From positions 1,488,001 to 1,552,000 of the forward strand of contig JACONQ010000012.1 of assembly GCA_014281115.1 (NCBI GenBank): a DNA stretch of 64,000 bases, read 5' to 3'. Positions 10,430 to 23,950 of the stretch are shown here, one piece after another. The position numbers were made by a program, and so were the translations under genes. Positions within the stretch are counted from its first letter, which is position 1. Each line of letters opens with the position of its first letter. This DNA comes from Laburnicola sp. R22_1. Taxonomy: Eukaryota > Ascomycota > Dothideomycetes > Pleosporales > Didymosphaeriaceae. The notes beneath the pieces were generated by a model. The model was not told the origin of the DNA. It worked only from the letters and a program-made list of their open reading frames with translations, and made no database searches.

Positions 10430-13400
10430 ATTACTCTAGTTCCCTTCTGGGCAGGAGTATAAACTGCCTCTACTTATTAGTTTTTAAGTGACCTCACTAC
10501 GTTTAATTACTGCGTTTTTTTATTGTGTTACTAGCGCCTATATAATATTATATAACGTTATATATATGCTAAGCCCTAGAACTAGAGTGCGTTAAAGTTT
10601 TTCTAATATTTCCCTCTAGCTTCTAAGACGACTAAACCTACAACAACACCCTAACTTACTTGCCTACTCGCCGCGTTACTAGGCAATTAACACTACCTTA
10701 TAACCTTTTACTACGTTACTAGATAATTAACTACTTAGAATTCCTACTCTACTTTACTACTATAATATATAACAAATTATATATATGCGCTTTCTACTTT
10801 TAATACTAAATAGTACTTTACTATCCTCTACTAATAACCTATTAACTTATTAACTTTTAGTATACTTTCCTAGTATTAGATTTACTCTATTTATTTTCTA
10901 TAGAAATTCTATAGTATAAGCGTGTATCTATATATGTCTAATATCTCTTGCAGCTATTCTATATAAATTTTACTTTAATAATTACGCTATAGCTTCTTTA
11001 GATTATATAGCCTTATTTTATTCTTCTAGAGCCTCTTATAACTTTTACCTATTCTCTTTTATTACCTTTAATAATATATCTAGTAACTCTTATTAATATA
11101 GCTAAGTATAAAGTAGCTAAACTAGTAAAAAGTAAGCTATAAGTTAAATTCTATGCGTGTAGTCCCTATATACTTATTAAGATACTAGGACTCTAATAAA
11201 CTAGCTAAAGTAATCTATTTGCCGCACTACTTATATTCTACTACTCTATAGTTAGTAATATTAGGCGTTTAACCTTTATAATACTAATTCTGGCTTGCTT
11301 TATTATTATTATTATCTTTATTATTATACACGTATCGACATATAGCTGCCTACTTAGTAGTAATAATATTATTAGGGTAAGGAGTAGCTATGCTAGATTA
11401 TAACTTTAAGATTTTATATATTAATATACTCTATGCGTAACAGTAACTAAATACTTAATTTAGTTATAAATTTTTATACTTTATGCGTAGGCCGTGTTAT
11501 ATTTTTATCTTTAACTTTAACTTTTGTATTTATAGACTATAGTATACTGTAATTAACTACCTTATTAGTATAAGGGACTAATTTACACGTGCTAATAAAT
11601 AGTCTCTAGCCTAACCTATCTTACTACTTTACTTGTTTTTAATACGTTTTTAGTATACCTATAGCTTTCCCTTATAGCATTGTACTATATACTAAAAGGT
11701 CTGCAATATTTCTCTTTCTAATATTACTCTAGTTATTCTTAGTTAAATAGTAATTATAAAGTATAATTATGCTATAAATAGACTACTAACTACCATAGTT
11801 AACCCTAGTTAAGCGCCTAATAGTCCTATTATTTAATTTTTTATATTACTCTTTATTAATTACTCTAATATAGAAAATAGAAAGCCTACTTAGCTATTAC
11901 TAATAAGTAACTTATATTATATATATTACCTGGTAAGTTAATAATTATTAGGACCTATCTTAGGAGGTAATTAAGGTAATGTGCCTACTACTACTAGCTC
12001 TTTAATTATTTTAAGAATAGCTAATTAAGATAACTTTATAGAGACTAAGACTACTCTACACCTTATAAAGTTCGTTTTATTTTATTTAATATACTATATA
12101 GTTACTTTAACCGTATACTAAAAGGTCTGCAATGTTTCTCTTTCTGATATAGTTACTTTATCTAGTAAAATAATAAAGTAATTTAATAGTATTATAAAAA
12201 TAATAATAAGTAAAAACAGAGCAGTTATATTTATTATTAATGTATTCTATATTTAATAGCTATATACTATATTTATCTATTACTACGCCTATAGAGGTAC
12301 TAGTATTTAGAAGAGAAACATCGTAGACCTTTTAGTATACAGTATAACGCTATAAGGGAAAGCTATAGGTATGCTAAAAATATATTAAAAAAGGTAAACT
12401 AGCTTAGAGATAGGTTAGGCTAGGAACTATTTATTACCATATGCAAATTAGCCCCTTATACAAATAAGGTAGTTAATTATAGTGTACTATAGTCTATAGG
12501 TACTAAAGTTAAAGATAATAATATAACGCGCAGTTGCCTACGTAGTATTTTATAAAAATTCGCAACTAGATATAGATTAAGTCTTTATTTACCCTTATAT
12601 AATAGTATATTTAATTATTATATAAGACCTTAAGGTAATAATCTAGAATAGCTATCTCTTGCCCTATAAATACTGTTACTAGTAGATAGATAGTCTTATA
12701 ACTATATATATAAAACAAAGCTAATAATACTAATAACACTAATAACGCTAATAACACTACTAACTAGAACTAGTATTGCAAAGAATAAATGCTACTTAAT
12801 ATCGCTAACTATATATTAGTAAACTATACTTTGTATAGTATATAGATAGGTCTAATAGATTTATTATACTATATTAAGAAAATTCTAAGTGCTTTAGAGA
12901 CTATAAACCTTAAGTTATTTTTGCTCTCTATTAATTTAGCTACCTAGTGCTTAGCTATATTAATAATAAGTGCTAGAGCTATAATAAAAAGTAATAGGCT
13001 AGAATTACTAAAAGTTGCTAAAAATATATAAAATATAATAAGCTGCTATTTAATATAAAAGGCCTAGAGAATTATTAGCGCAAAGAATACTACTAGAAAT
13101 AAATAATAGAGACGTAGCAGATATATAAATAGGCGCTTATACTATAGAATATCTATAAGTAATAGGTAGAGTAAGGCTAGTAAAGTATTAGGGTACTATT
13201 TAAAGTTAGAAGTAAATAGTGCAGCACACGCAATTCATTATATATTATAGTAGTAATATATTTAAGGGTTCTAAGTAGTTAATTATTAGGTAATAGGATA
13301 GTAGGTAGAGATAATCTATTATCTAGTAAGGTAGTAGCAAAAGGTAGGAGGTAGGAGTTAATTGTCTAGTAATACAACAGGCGGGTGGGCAGGCAGGATG

Positions 13401-13600
13401 TTATTATTATAGGGTTAGTTGTCTTAGAAGCTAGGGGAGACGTTAGAAAAACTTTATTACGCTCTAGGCTTAGCGCGCACATAATATTATATAGGCGCTA
13501 GTAACGTAATAAAAAAACGTAGTAATTAAACGCAGTAGGGCTACTTAAAAACTAAATAAATGGAGACAGTTTATACTCTTGCCTAGGAGGGAAGGTACTA
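10430..13600. repeat. 3.2-kb imperfect inverted repeat
   Basis: The left arm (about 10430-11730) matches the reverse complement of the right arm (about 12305-13600). I checked matching blocks near 10440-10760 with 13260-13600, 11050-11280 with 12790-13060, and 11440-11720 with 12308-12600. The spacer is about 575 bp. Arms differ by many C/T and G/A changes plus short indels. No protein family could be recognised in either direction. Either two copies of an unknown repeat lie head to head, or one element has very long TIRs. Confidence 0.75.
12110..12343. repeat. Short inverted-repeat unit with 38-bp ends (MITE-like)
   Basis: The left end 12110-12147 (ACCGTATACTAAAAGGTCTG...) and right end 12308-12343 are inverted copies of the 38-bp motif seen unmutated at 3671-3708. 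The unit is 234 bp, AT-rich and non-coding. A target duplication was not clear. A third degraded end sits at 11684-11721. Confidence 0.55.
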
Positions 13601-14104
13601 GTATATAATGGTAGAAAATTAAATAGTTATATTTTATTTTTAGAACAATCTACTAGTAGTATAATAGTAGTAAAATTAGGATATTATTATAATATCTTAG
13701 CGTAACTTATAGTTAAATAATTATAACTACCTAATATAGGCCTATATATAATAAAGATAGACTAAAGTACTATTACCTTTAACTATCTTAAGTACTCTAG
13801 ACTACTTTAAGTATAATTTTAAAGTATCTAATTAGGCTAGTAAATAGGTATAGGTTATATTAGGGTTAAGTTCCCTTATATAAGACTCTAACCCTAACCT
13901 AACCTTTACTTATAGATTTTACGCTAGTAATAGGTATAGGTTTAAATTAGAGTTATATAGGCTATAGGTTTAATTAAGGTTATATAAACTAGATTATATT
14001 AAGTCTAACTAATTAAATATTTTATTAGCTATATATAATTTTTATAGTAAAATACTATAAAAATACCCTTATTATTATAGTAGTAATTATTACATTTACT
14101 TCTT
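13601..14104. other. AT-rich degraded DNA
   Basis: TpA-rich DNA without a recognisable gene, between the palindrome and the second A-family element. Confidence 0.5.
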
Positions 14105-14119
14105 ATAGTAAAAGTATAG

Positions 14120-15280
14120 TCGGCTTACAAAACACCTTTTTTAATCTTTATTTTTAGTTTGAGGTTAAAGTAGATTAAGATAGAAGGTTATTATATACTA
14201 CGTACAGCATCTAATTCTAATTAAAGACTAATCTTAAATACTACTTAATAATGCGATAATAGTTTAAACTTTAAATTTACTTGTACCTTTTCTACACCCT
14301 ATAAGCTACTAACCTATACAAGGTTTACTTATGCTGTACATAGTATATCTAGCTTATTACTACTACTACTATTAGTTATTTATGCTCGCACGCTAAATAA
14401 GCTAACTTAATAGTAATAATAGTAATAATAGTTAGAAGAATCTTATAGATCTATATAACACTCTTGTCACTTTATAGCTTATTAATAAATACCTTATTAT
14501 TCTTCTTTTGTGTCCCTTACTAAATTCTGTTACTAATAAGAAGTAATTATAATTACTAGAGCGAAAATTTAACTTTATAGTTCTTCGCAAACGAGATAAA
14601 CTACTAACCTAACTAGTATACTAGAAATGCCTTATAAATATTTAAGTATACTGGCCCCTTATACTAGATAAGCATTTAGATAAAATAGAACTCTAGCGTA
14701 GTTACTTTAATAGCCTCTTTAATAGCAGTAGCAGAAATTTTTAGTGTAGACTTTTTAGTACTAACAAGTATCTATTTAGGAATAATATTAACGCCTAAAT
14801 AGATAGTAGGACGTAGGCGTAGAGAGATAATAGTAGAAGATTTGTTAAAGACAATCTTAATATAGTAATAAAGCGATAGTTTATTTAGTATATATTACCT
14901 TTATTCTATTATTATAAGATATAGTATATACCTATTAATATATTAACTTATAATATTTGCAATAATTTAGATAATAGTTTATAACTTAGGATAGCAGTTT
15001 ATAACTTAGAATAGTAGAGGAAAATTAGCTTGTAGTATAGCTGCGCTAAAGTCTTATCTTCTCTAAAGTTCTAAGTGGCCTCTTTATAAATTAACTTTGT
15101 ATATAGGAGCTATGTGCGCTAAGACTACTAAGCTTACTTAGTAGTTTAAACGCGCTTTTTTTTATTATTATCTTTTTACGCCTATTTTAATTACTAAGTA
15201 GGGGGCTCTGCTTTTTTTATTATGTTATTTAAGATAAAAGTCTTTGTTGTCCTACCCCTAGGTAGATAAAATAACGCCAC
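14120..15280 (+). mobile_element. A-family repeat, copy 2
   Basis: A 1161-bp copy starting TCGGCTTACAAAACACC and ending AACGCCAC. It is flanked by the perfect 15-bp direct repeat ATAGTAAAAGTATAG at 14105-14119 and 15281-15295. The second flanking repeat is also the left flank of the B element, whose right flank (36514-36528) is the same 15 bp. RIP has broken all frames. Confidence 0.82.
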
Positions 15281-15589
15281 ATAGTAAAAGTATAGTCGCA
15301 TTATTTATTTAGTATTAATTACCCTTTTTAACTCCCACTTTTTTTAATTTAAGCCTGCGTAGGTTGGAATAACAAGGCTACTCTAGTCTAGCGCCTAAAA
15401 ATATAGTTTACTCCTAGTCTTCGCTAATATAATAATAGTTTATATGAATAGTTTATAAACTACGCACTTGTCTAACGTCTATAAGCGCTCTAATACTTAT
15501 TAAAAGTTACTTAAAGTGTGTATAGAAAACTAACTCTTACTCTATTATTACTATTAGTAGCAATTGCGCTATATTTATACGTTACTACG

Positions 15590-15765
15590 TGTAAGGGGCT
15601 TTGGACTATAAGGTTAGAGTTGCCTAAGTTAACTTATAAATTTAATAGGGTTTAATAGTAACTTTAGCTATAGACTTATATATACTCCTAGCTTAGTAAA
15701 AGTATAGACCTAGAACTTTAAGGTAGTAGACTAAGTAACTATAGAAGGGCGCTTAGCCCCTTATA
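15590..15765 (+). repeat. G1 5' LTR
   Basis: 176 bp, TGTAAGGGGC ... GCCCCTTATA (end mutated from ACA). It matches 35447-35622 with scattered C/T and G/A differences. Preceded by target copy CTACG. Confidence 0.9.
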
Positions 15766-17399
15766 TATTTCCTTGCCCCCTCCTTCTAAAAAATCCTAGC
15801 GTTATATTCTATACTCTCTATAGTAGTAGCACTAATTCCTTTTCTGCACGCCTAAAGTTTTAAGAATAAATCTAATGCTATATATACTAGTAATAGTGCT
15901 TTAAGCCTTTATAAGGTTGTAAGTATACCTTAGCTATAGAGAGTACTAGACTTCTATCCTCCTACCTTTAGTAGGGCAACTTAGTTATTATATCTAATAT
16001 ATTTATACTTATATCTCTTAAATTTCATAGGGTAATCTAATTATTATATTTAATGCGTTTATATTTATATCTTTTAGTTTTTATAGTGTAGCTGCCTATT
16101 TTAGTTAAGGATTTGCGCTAGTGTTGCTTACTCTAGCTAAGGTAAATATAAAGACTCTTACCTTAGTTTTATTTATCTTCTCTACTCTATTACTATATCT
16201 ATAATACTTTCTATTAATATTGCGCTGCACTCCTATTACTACTCCTACTTTTATACTATTTCTGCTATCTTTTTATTATTAATTTCTATTATAGTTAGAG
16301 CTAACAAGTAATACCTTATACTAGCCCTTATAACTCTAAGTAAGCATCTAAAGTCTAGCTTAACTATAACTTAGTATTCCCCTATAAAGATTGCAACTTA
16401 TAGCACTTCCCTTTATAATAGTAAGCCTTTGCTTCCTACTCTAGATTTTTATAGTACTAAGGATTTTAAGAAGTTTATATATAATAAGACTATAGAAAAC
16501 TATTATAAAGTTAGTTTCTTAGTTCTTTTGTGTTATTTCTTACTAATTCTAAGTAGTTCTTTAAGGACTTAAGCTGCAATTAGAAGACACTTAAGGCTAT
16601 CTATATAATATTTAATGACTTTATTTTTAAGGCTGCCTATATTTATAAGAAGTCCTACTAGTACTATTTTAAGTAGCTTATTTTCTATATATAAAGGCTT
16701 ATAGGAAAGAAGCGTAATTATAAGGCTTATATTATTTACTTTAGTAAGTGCTTATGCAAGGAATAATAATTCTTTAGTAAACCTCTTCCTTACTAATTTA
16801 TATATTAGGTTTAGAATAGCTTATAAGAGAACTCTACTAAGACTAAGTTTACTAACCTTATTTTAGAATATCTTCTTTATAGTAATTGTTATACTAGTAA
16901 GCCACTTATTAATTTTTATTAAGCTTATTTTAATATTTTTATTTATATATATAGCTTTGCTATTTAGAGTGCTTAAATTAAGCCCTAGATAATAGATAAT
17001 ACTAATACTAAATATTCTAGATTGGATATAAAGCTTCTATATTAAATTCTTATAGTTTAGTAGAATACTTACACTATTTTTATACTTTTTCTAATAAACT
17101 TATTATAAGTTCTAGGTTTTAGAGTTTATTTTTCTTAGCTAATATAGTGCTATACTTACTTGCCTCTTTTACTTTACCTATTCTAGAGCCTCTTTACTAA
17201 GATCTAGTTAGGCTTATCCTAGATATTATAGAGACTATTTGCGCTAGTAAGATATTAGGAGGTTATAAAATTACTACTCTTCTAGAGTGTATTAAGAGGG
17301 TTCTAGGTTTTATAGTAATTAGCCTAATTAGATTACTATTCTTTATAAAAAGGTTAAAGGAATAGACTTTAATTCTAATCTAGGTAAGAGCGAGTTTAT
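15766..17399. other. G1 leader and unassigned RIP-degraded DNA
   Basis: Follows the G1 5' LTR. Both strands of 16430-17400 have frames interrupted only by RIP-type stops, but I recognise no family in either, so it could be a G1 5' gene region or the 3' part of the minus-strand gypsy fragment next to it. Confidence 0.4.
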
Positions 17400-19335
17400 A
17401 GGAAAGGAGTAGTATTTTTATTTATTCTTTTAGAATATTAGAATTTTTCTATTTTTATATTTAGCCTTATTATAGGGGTCTAGGGGCGTTTTCTTATATA
17501 GTTTGTAACTTTACAGAAATAGCTAAGCTATAAGCTTAGCTTTTTAAATATTTAGTTCCTTTAGTTATACTATATTTATTCCCCTTTCTTTATAATATTC
17601 TTCTCTAAATAGTCCTTTCTTTTTCTTTTTCTAATTGTCCTACTTCCTATTCCTTAAAATCTATATTATTTTATTATAGGGGAAATAATTCTTCCTCTTT
17701 CTACCTACTTATGTTAGGGCTAACACTTTTAAATAGTTTATAGTACTTTCTTAAGTGTTTCTTAATCTTCTAAGTAGATTATAGTCTTATTTCTTACTAA
17801 TTCCTAAGTAATTAGTAAGGAGGGCTAGAGGTTTAGGCTTATTCTAACCTCCCTTTAATAGAGGCTTTTAAGTTCTTTACTAGGGATATAACTTCTATAC
17901 TAAAAGCTATAGTATATTTATTAGTTTAGAAAATTATTATAAAAGTATATAAGTAACTCTCTATTATTACTTTAGAATAGAGAGGTGTATATTTTCTAGC
18001 AATCTAATACTTTTATAGTAGAGAGATATATAGTAAGTTTCTAAGTTAGGTTAGTATTATTTAATTACTTAACTTAATAGAGTAATCTCTATAGTTCTTT
18101 TCCTTTTTAGGTACGTTTCTTAACTAGAATGTCCTTTATAACTTATTCATCCTCTTTCTTAATAATAATAGCCTTTAGTTTTCTATTATTTATAACCAAG
18201 CTAGAAAGTGATTATTTTCTAGCTAGGCGTAAACAATTTACTAAGACTACTAAGTAGACTCTAGGTAGAATATCTAGTTCTATATTATAGAAGTTTACTA
18301 CTTATATAATTATAAACTTTATATTTTTTTAGTCTAACGTTTTATTAGAATAGAAGTTAGATAGGTAGTCTCTATACTAGAGCTAAACTTTACCTTTTTT
18401 TTAATACTAAAGTGTCTCTCTAGTGTTAGTTTACTTACTACTCTTGCTCTTATTAGGATTTGGCTATTTTAGCTTAAATAAATATAAAAACTTCTTAAAG
18501 CTTTTATAGTAAAGCTTTAGTAGACTTTACTAGTTGCAAATTCTACTAGTAACTGTTAATAGCTTTTATTTATTCGTTTAGCTTATCTAGATCTATATTA
18601 TATCTATACTAGAGAAAAAATAGTGCTGCTCTAGTAGAGGTATTTCTTGCCTATTAATAGCTATTTGCACTATAGGATAGTATAAGGCCTAATTCTTTTG
18701 GTCCTATTATATAAAAGTGTAGAGGTATACCTTAATTATAGAATTTATGTATTTTATAGTGCTATTAGTCTCTAGGTGCTTAAAGAAGGATAATCTCCTC
18801 TAGATCTTTATTCTCCCATATAGATATTTCTAAAAGTTGCTTATAAATTAATTTCTATAGTTAGAGGTTATAGTGTTAGAAAGCTAATAGTAGACTATAA
18901 TATAATAAAGGAACGCCTCTACTATAGTTTCTACCTTTAAGTCTAGTAGGGGACTAAAACTATTCTTTTCCTAGCCTATTATACACTACTATTATATTTG
19001 TGTTCCCCCTACTTATAGGAAGCTTAGTAATAAAGCCTATAGAGATTTCCTTCTATATTTAGTTTAGAAGGCAGAAGAGTTTTAGTAGCTCTTATTTTAT
19101 ATCTTTCTATAGCTTAGTTCTTTTATATATATTATAGTTCTTAATAAATTTATAGATAAAATCTAATATCTTTAAAAAGAAGTATAATTTAGCAACTATT
19201 CTATAGATAATCTCTCTCTCTAAGTGCCTAGATATAGGGAAGTAATAGACTATAATAACTAGTATTATTTATAGAGATTTCTAGTCTAGAACCTATTTTT
19301 ATTTTTAGTATTAGAGGTAACTAGCATTATTAATA
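17400..19335 (-). pseudogene. Gypsy integrase fragment (G2a), degraded
   Basis: On the minus strand, one frame through 18900-18600 reads as the Ty3/gypsy integrase core: a QFISNFQKYLY block, RIKIQRRLSFFKHLETNS (in place of ..HPETDG), YINSIIKVYL, then PIVQIAIN. Stops are TAA/TAG at Gln positions. Downstream (lower coordinates) the frame can be followed to about 17500. The catalytic Asp/Glu are changed to Asn or lost. The N-terminal side stops near 19335, just before an LTR-like sequence. RT is missing, so this is a broken insert within G1. Confidence 0.65.
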
Positions 19336-19347
19336 TTGCATTCTTAT

Positions 19348-19554
19348 TGTCACTAATCTAAGGTGCAACCCCCTCGCTTACATTATCCTTAGCTATTTCC
19401 CTATTAGGACTAGTGTAGTTTTAAGCGAGGTCCTAAGCAAGGCTATGTATATAGCCTGCCTATATACCGACCTTATATAGATATTGCTACTGTTTTATAT
19501 TTAGATTCTAACTACTAGTTATCTTATATACGCTATAATAATCCCTAAATAACA
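19348..19554 (+). repeat. LTR-like sequence, inverted partner of 20795-21007
   Basis: About 207 bp starting TGTCACTAATCTAAGGTGCA. It is the reverse complement of 20795-21007 with many RIP-type changes. It looks like an LTR in the opposite orientation, so it does not simply pair with that LTR in one element. Confidence 0.55.
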
Positions 19555-20794
19555 CGCATAGGTAGCTATTCTCTAAGCTAAGTAATACAAGTACGTGCAG
19601 TGTCTAATTCTACTAAAGTGTATACTCTAACTCTATAAATTGTGTAACGCGGTTTTCTAAGTCCTAATAATTAATATATAGGATATAGTTATTAAGTAGA
19701 TAATCTTAAAACTTCTTAAGCTGTTGCTATAGAGCTATATAATAGGCAGCTAGTATCTTTAACTTTCTAAGGGTAATAAAGTCCTTCTTTAATAAATTAT
19801 AATATGCTCGCAGCTAGATACTAGTCTATTCTATAACCTAGAAAGCGTTTTTATATAATAATATATAATTTTCTAATATTCTAACCTACTCTAATTTTAT
19901 TATAAACTATTGCTCTAGTACTTTGTAACTAGCCTAGAGCTGCTTAAGCTCTTAAAGCTTAGTCTAGTTATCCTCTAGTTTATTAGTAATTTGCTGTACA
20001 GTTGTAGCTAGTAAGATAATAATATTCTACTAGAACTTAGGTTCCTAGTTAACTGCGTTAATAAACTATCTATATTTCTAAACTTTAACTTTGTCTAACT
20101 TTATACTATCCTTCTTACTAGTTACACTAATATAAAGTTTATAATCTAGTATATTACTATTAATATTAGTAATATTAGTAAATTATATATACGTAGGGAG
20201 ATTAGTAGTCAATAAGCTAGCAAAATCTCATTATTTATATATTGTAGTTAGACATTAAGATATATTAATAAAGAGTTATTATTATTAAAAGGTCTTTTAG
20301 CATTACTATTATTATCTGTAAACGCCTTATTATAATCTTTAGATTAAAGAAGTCCCTTTTTAAAAGTAACTTTGCACTTTTAGTATTAACGCTCTATCTC
20401 TAGCAAGTTATTATCTAATTTATCCTAGTCTATAGACAGAGTACCCTAAGTAGTGCTCTACTAATTTAACTTTTTAGAAAAGTTCTTTTAAAAAATAGGA
20501 ATATTAGACTCTAAATATCTATAGCCCTAGTAATATAAGCTCTGCCTAGGAGGCTTAACCTCTCTAGGGAGGAAGAGAGCTTAGCTAAGCATAAGAAATA
20601 CTAGTCTTTTTCTTTCTACTTACTAAAAGAGTTTTCTTCTAAACTAGAAATACACCCTTTAGTAAACTTAGACTTAAATAAACTATAGTCTTATAGTTTA
20701 GAAAGAAACCTTATACTAAGAAAAGTAAAGAAGTGCGTTCTCTACTATAGGCGTACTTTCTCCTTCTTTCTAAACCTAAAAGTTGCTATATAAG
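19555..20794 (-). other. Degraded retroelement region, gag-like on the minus strand
   Basis: The minus strand has a frame with only RIP-type stops, rich in Gln, Lys and Ser, as in retrotransposon gag proteins. No zinc knuckle was seen. It lies between two inverted LTR-like sequences. Family not certain. Confidence 0.35.
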
Positions 20795-21007
20795 TGTAAG
20801 GGCACCATAGGAGTTATTATAGCGTATATAAGATAACTAGTAGTTAGGATCTAAATATAAGATAGTAGTAATACCTATATAAGGTGGGTATGTAGGCAGG
20901 CTATATACGTAGCCTTACTTAGGACCTTACTTAAAACTACGCTAGTCCTAATAGGAAAATAGCTAAGGATAACGTAAGCGAGGGGGTTGCACCTCAGATT
21001 AGTAATA
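20795..21007 (-). repeat. 3' LTR of the minus-strand gypsy fragment G2b
   Basis: 213 bp, on the minus strand TATTACTAATCTGAGGTGCA (TG mutated to TA) to GCCCTTACA. Just upstream on the minus strand is a purine tract (GAGGGGAGGGAGTAG, about 21008-21022), as expected of a polypurine tract before a 3' LTR. Confidence 0.6.
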
Positions 21008-21099
21008 CTACTCCCTCCCCTCTATAGCAGCAACTTTAGTGCTGCTAATATCCTTCTAACTATATACTAATAGCTATATAACTATTATACTCTATTGCG

Positions 21100-23300
21100 A
21101 TTTATTATAGTCTATTATAATCTATTACGCACTATTTATAATTTTTATAATTTTTATAGTAATTTACACTAAATTATTATAAATTCCTACTAAATTATTA
21201 TAAACTTCTACTAAATTACTATAGACTTAATCTAACTTATTAATATCTATTAGATTTGTATTATTAGTACTATTTTCTATTAGGGTTACGTTGTTAGTAC
21301 TATTATTATATAAGTTAGTGCGCGCAACTCTACTAGAAGGACTACTAAAAGGGTTTCTAGGAGGACTACTATCTATTACTAACTTAAGACCTATATCTAA
21401 CTATCTCTAGGCATCTAGGTAGACATCTATAATAAAGAGAGTAGCAAGATACATAATAATATCCTAACGCATAATAAACTTATTAAAGTTGTGCGGCATA
21501 TTAGGCTTTTTTAGATTCTTAGCATTAAAACTAGCAATAAGATAAGGGTAATTAAGTAGGTTGTAATAAGGCTTCTAAGTAGGATTATTAAATCTATCCT
21601 ATATAACTTTATACTCTATAATACTATAGTTAGGCGCGTATAGATTCTATTTTAACTTATTTAATTAATAGATTAATATAGTCTTAACGTTGTACTCTGT
21701 ATTAGTATATTTATCTAGTAGAATATTATTCATAATATATATTTAGCTATTAAGCGATTGCTTATTATATAGGTATAGTAGCTATAAGTAAAAGATATTA
21801 TGTAGTTAACCTATTTTCTTAGGTAGGTTAAGTTTAAAGCTATATTATTTATAATATAGATTATAAAAGAAATCCTCTATTTTTAAAGTTAAGCAAAGAA
21901 CTAGGCCTTTTTATTTTTAAGTTGCGCGCGTCTAATATTACCTTATTACTAACCTTGAAGTAGGGTGTAGGTGCACACTTTATATTAGCGTACTTAGCCT
22001 ACTTAGCTTATACCTATTATAAATTGTTGCGTAAGAAGTTATATAACTAAGTAAGAGAGTTAATAAAGTTATTTGCGCGTTAGTAATCTTTATAAATAGA
22101 CGCTATAAGTAGGCATTTGCTAGTAGTAATATTCCTACTTACTAACTTAATATTATATAACTACTAAGTAGGCTTAGTACTATTATATAGTAAGTAACTT
22201 GTAGTAGTAATAAAGGATACAATACCTATTAATTACTAATAGAGAAGTTAGCTACAAATTCCGCTATAGGCAAGTATAGGGCCTAGTTATTCTATTAATA
22301 GTTAATATATACGTGCAAATACTTCTTTAATATAGTATTAGCAACTTTAGTTTAACTATTAGTCTTAGGGTGCTAGCTAGTTAATAGATAGAGTTTAGTA
22401 CCTAATCTCTTATAAAGGCGCTTCTAGAAGTGTAATATAAACTGCCAGACGTAGTTGCTAATAATATCCTCTAGAAAACCTTTCTTATACTAGACATAGA
22501 TGATAAAGGCCTCTATAACTACTTTAGCTATAATCTTAACTATAGGAATAAACTTCTTTTTCTTACTAAGGTAATTTATAATAATTATAATAGCTATATA
22601 GATCTTACTATTGTTATAATAAGGCGGTAAGCCTATGATAAAATCTATGGAGATTAACTGCTAGTAATAGTCTAGAATTAGTAGTAGGTGTAGTAGGCTA
22701 TACTTAGCGTTATAGTATAGCTTATTGCAATAGTAGAATACGTAAGCGTAGATATAATAGGTAATAGTTTATATTTTATATAGCTAGTAATATTAATAAC
22801 TAATATATTTATAAGTGCCTTTATAACTAACGTGTCTAGTAGTAACACTATTATAGGCCTGCTTAAGAATACGCACGTAAAGTTCTTTAATATTAGGGAT
22901 GTATAATTAGTTATTAATATATAATAGTCTATTTCTTAGTTAATAACCTACAACTTTAATCCTAAGTTTCTGCTTAAGAAGCGTTCTAGGCAAATAGAGG
23001 GCCCTATTAGCTAAGAAATAGCCTATTCTATACTTATTAACTAACGTGGTAAGCATGTCTTTATATCCTTAAGTATCTTATATATTAAGAGTATAGATGC
23101 CTTCTCTAAAACGTTACTAATATAATAGATAGTAATAATAACACTTACCTATAGGTTACTTATTAATAATAGGTACGGTAGGAGATAAAGGATAGCTACT
23201 ATCTTATTTATAGCGGTAAGTAGGTTATGTCTTATAAGATGTTAGCCCCCTAGTATTATTATAATAGATAGTCCCTAGAAGAATAACTTACTTATAAGTA
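21100..23300 (-). pseudogene. Gypsy integrase and C-terminal region (G2b), degraded
   Basis: Read on the minus strand, 22960-22700 holds the integrase zinc-binding region (YKGTYKYISYQYY, then a Cys pair reduced to YYCNK) leading to ISIDFIIGLPP, the start of the catalytic core. The core continues to about 22000 (DIISNYVWQFI, KTNSQTKVANTILKKYL, LYLPIAEF). After it comes the strand-rich C-terminal part (KVILDARNLKIKRPS) and a chromodomain-like end before the 3' LTR at 20795-21007. Stops are of RIP type. Gag, RT and the 5' LTR are not seen, so only the 3' half remains. Confidence 0.65.
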
Positions 23301-23950
23301 ATATAGCTCCCTATAATAAATAACCTATAAGCTTACTAAGCTTTATATATAGCAACTACTATAATAGTTATAAAAATATCTTACTAATAAGCAAATCTAG
23401 TTATTATAATAACTATAAGTATGGCTTACTCTAATAAGTCTATAGTATATTTATTAAACTTACTATAAGTTACTATAAATTATAGTAATCTTGTTTATAT
23501 TACTAATAAGAGATAAGATAATATTAACGTTAGTAGTTAATTTAATAATAGTAACGTCTCTAATAATGATGTCTCCTCTACCCCTACAACTCTCATAATT
23601 ATAACATATAGGACCTCTATAATAATAGTAGATAGTAACAATCTAGATAACCTATAACCTAAGGTATAGTTATAAGATAAGTTAGTAAGGCCTGCGCCCC
23701 TAGTAAATTGCTCTAGTGCAGTATAGCAGCAACTCTTTAGGCGCGCTTACTCTACGCAGTTAAAAGCCTTAAGACTTTATAGTAAATCTACTAACTAATA
23801 ATCTGGTACTTAATTATTTATATTCTTTTCTTACTCTAAACTTATAATATAATCTGCGTGCTGTAAGCTATATAAGTTATGCATAATAATAGACCTATCT
23901 AATGCCCTTTTAGAAAGTATTCCTATTACTAAGACTTATAGTAGACTCTA

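Noticed and set aside
19348..21007. DNA transposon with 200-bp TIRs
   Set aside because: The repeats begin and end like LTRs (TG...CA) and one has a purine tract beside gypsy pol, so LTRs explain them better; a TIR element is not fully excluded.
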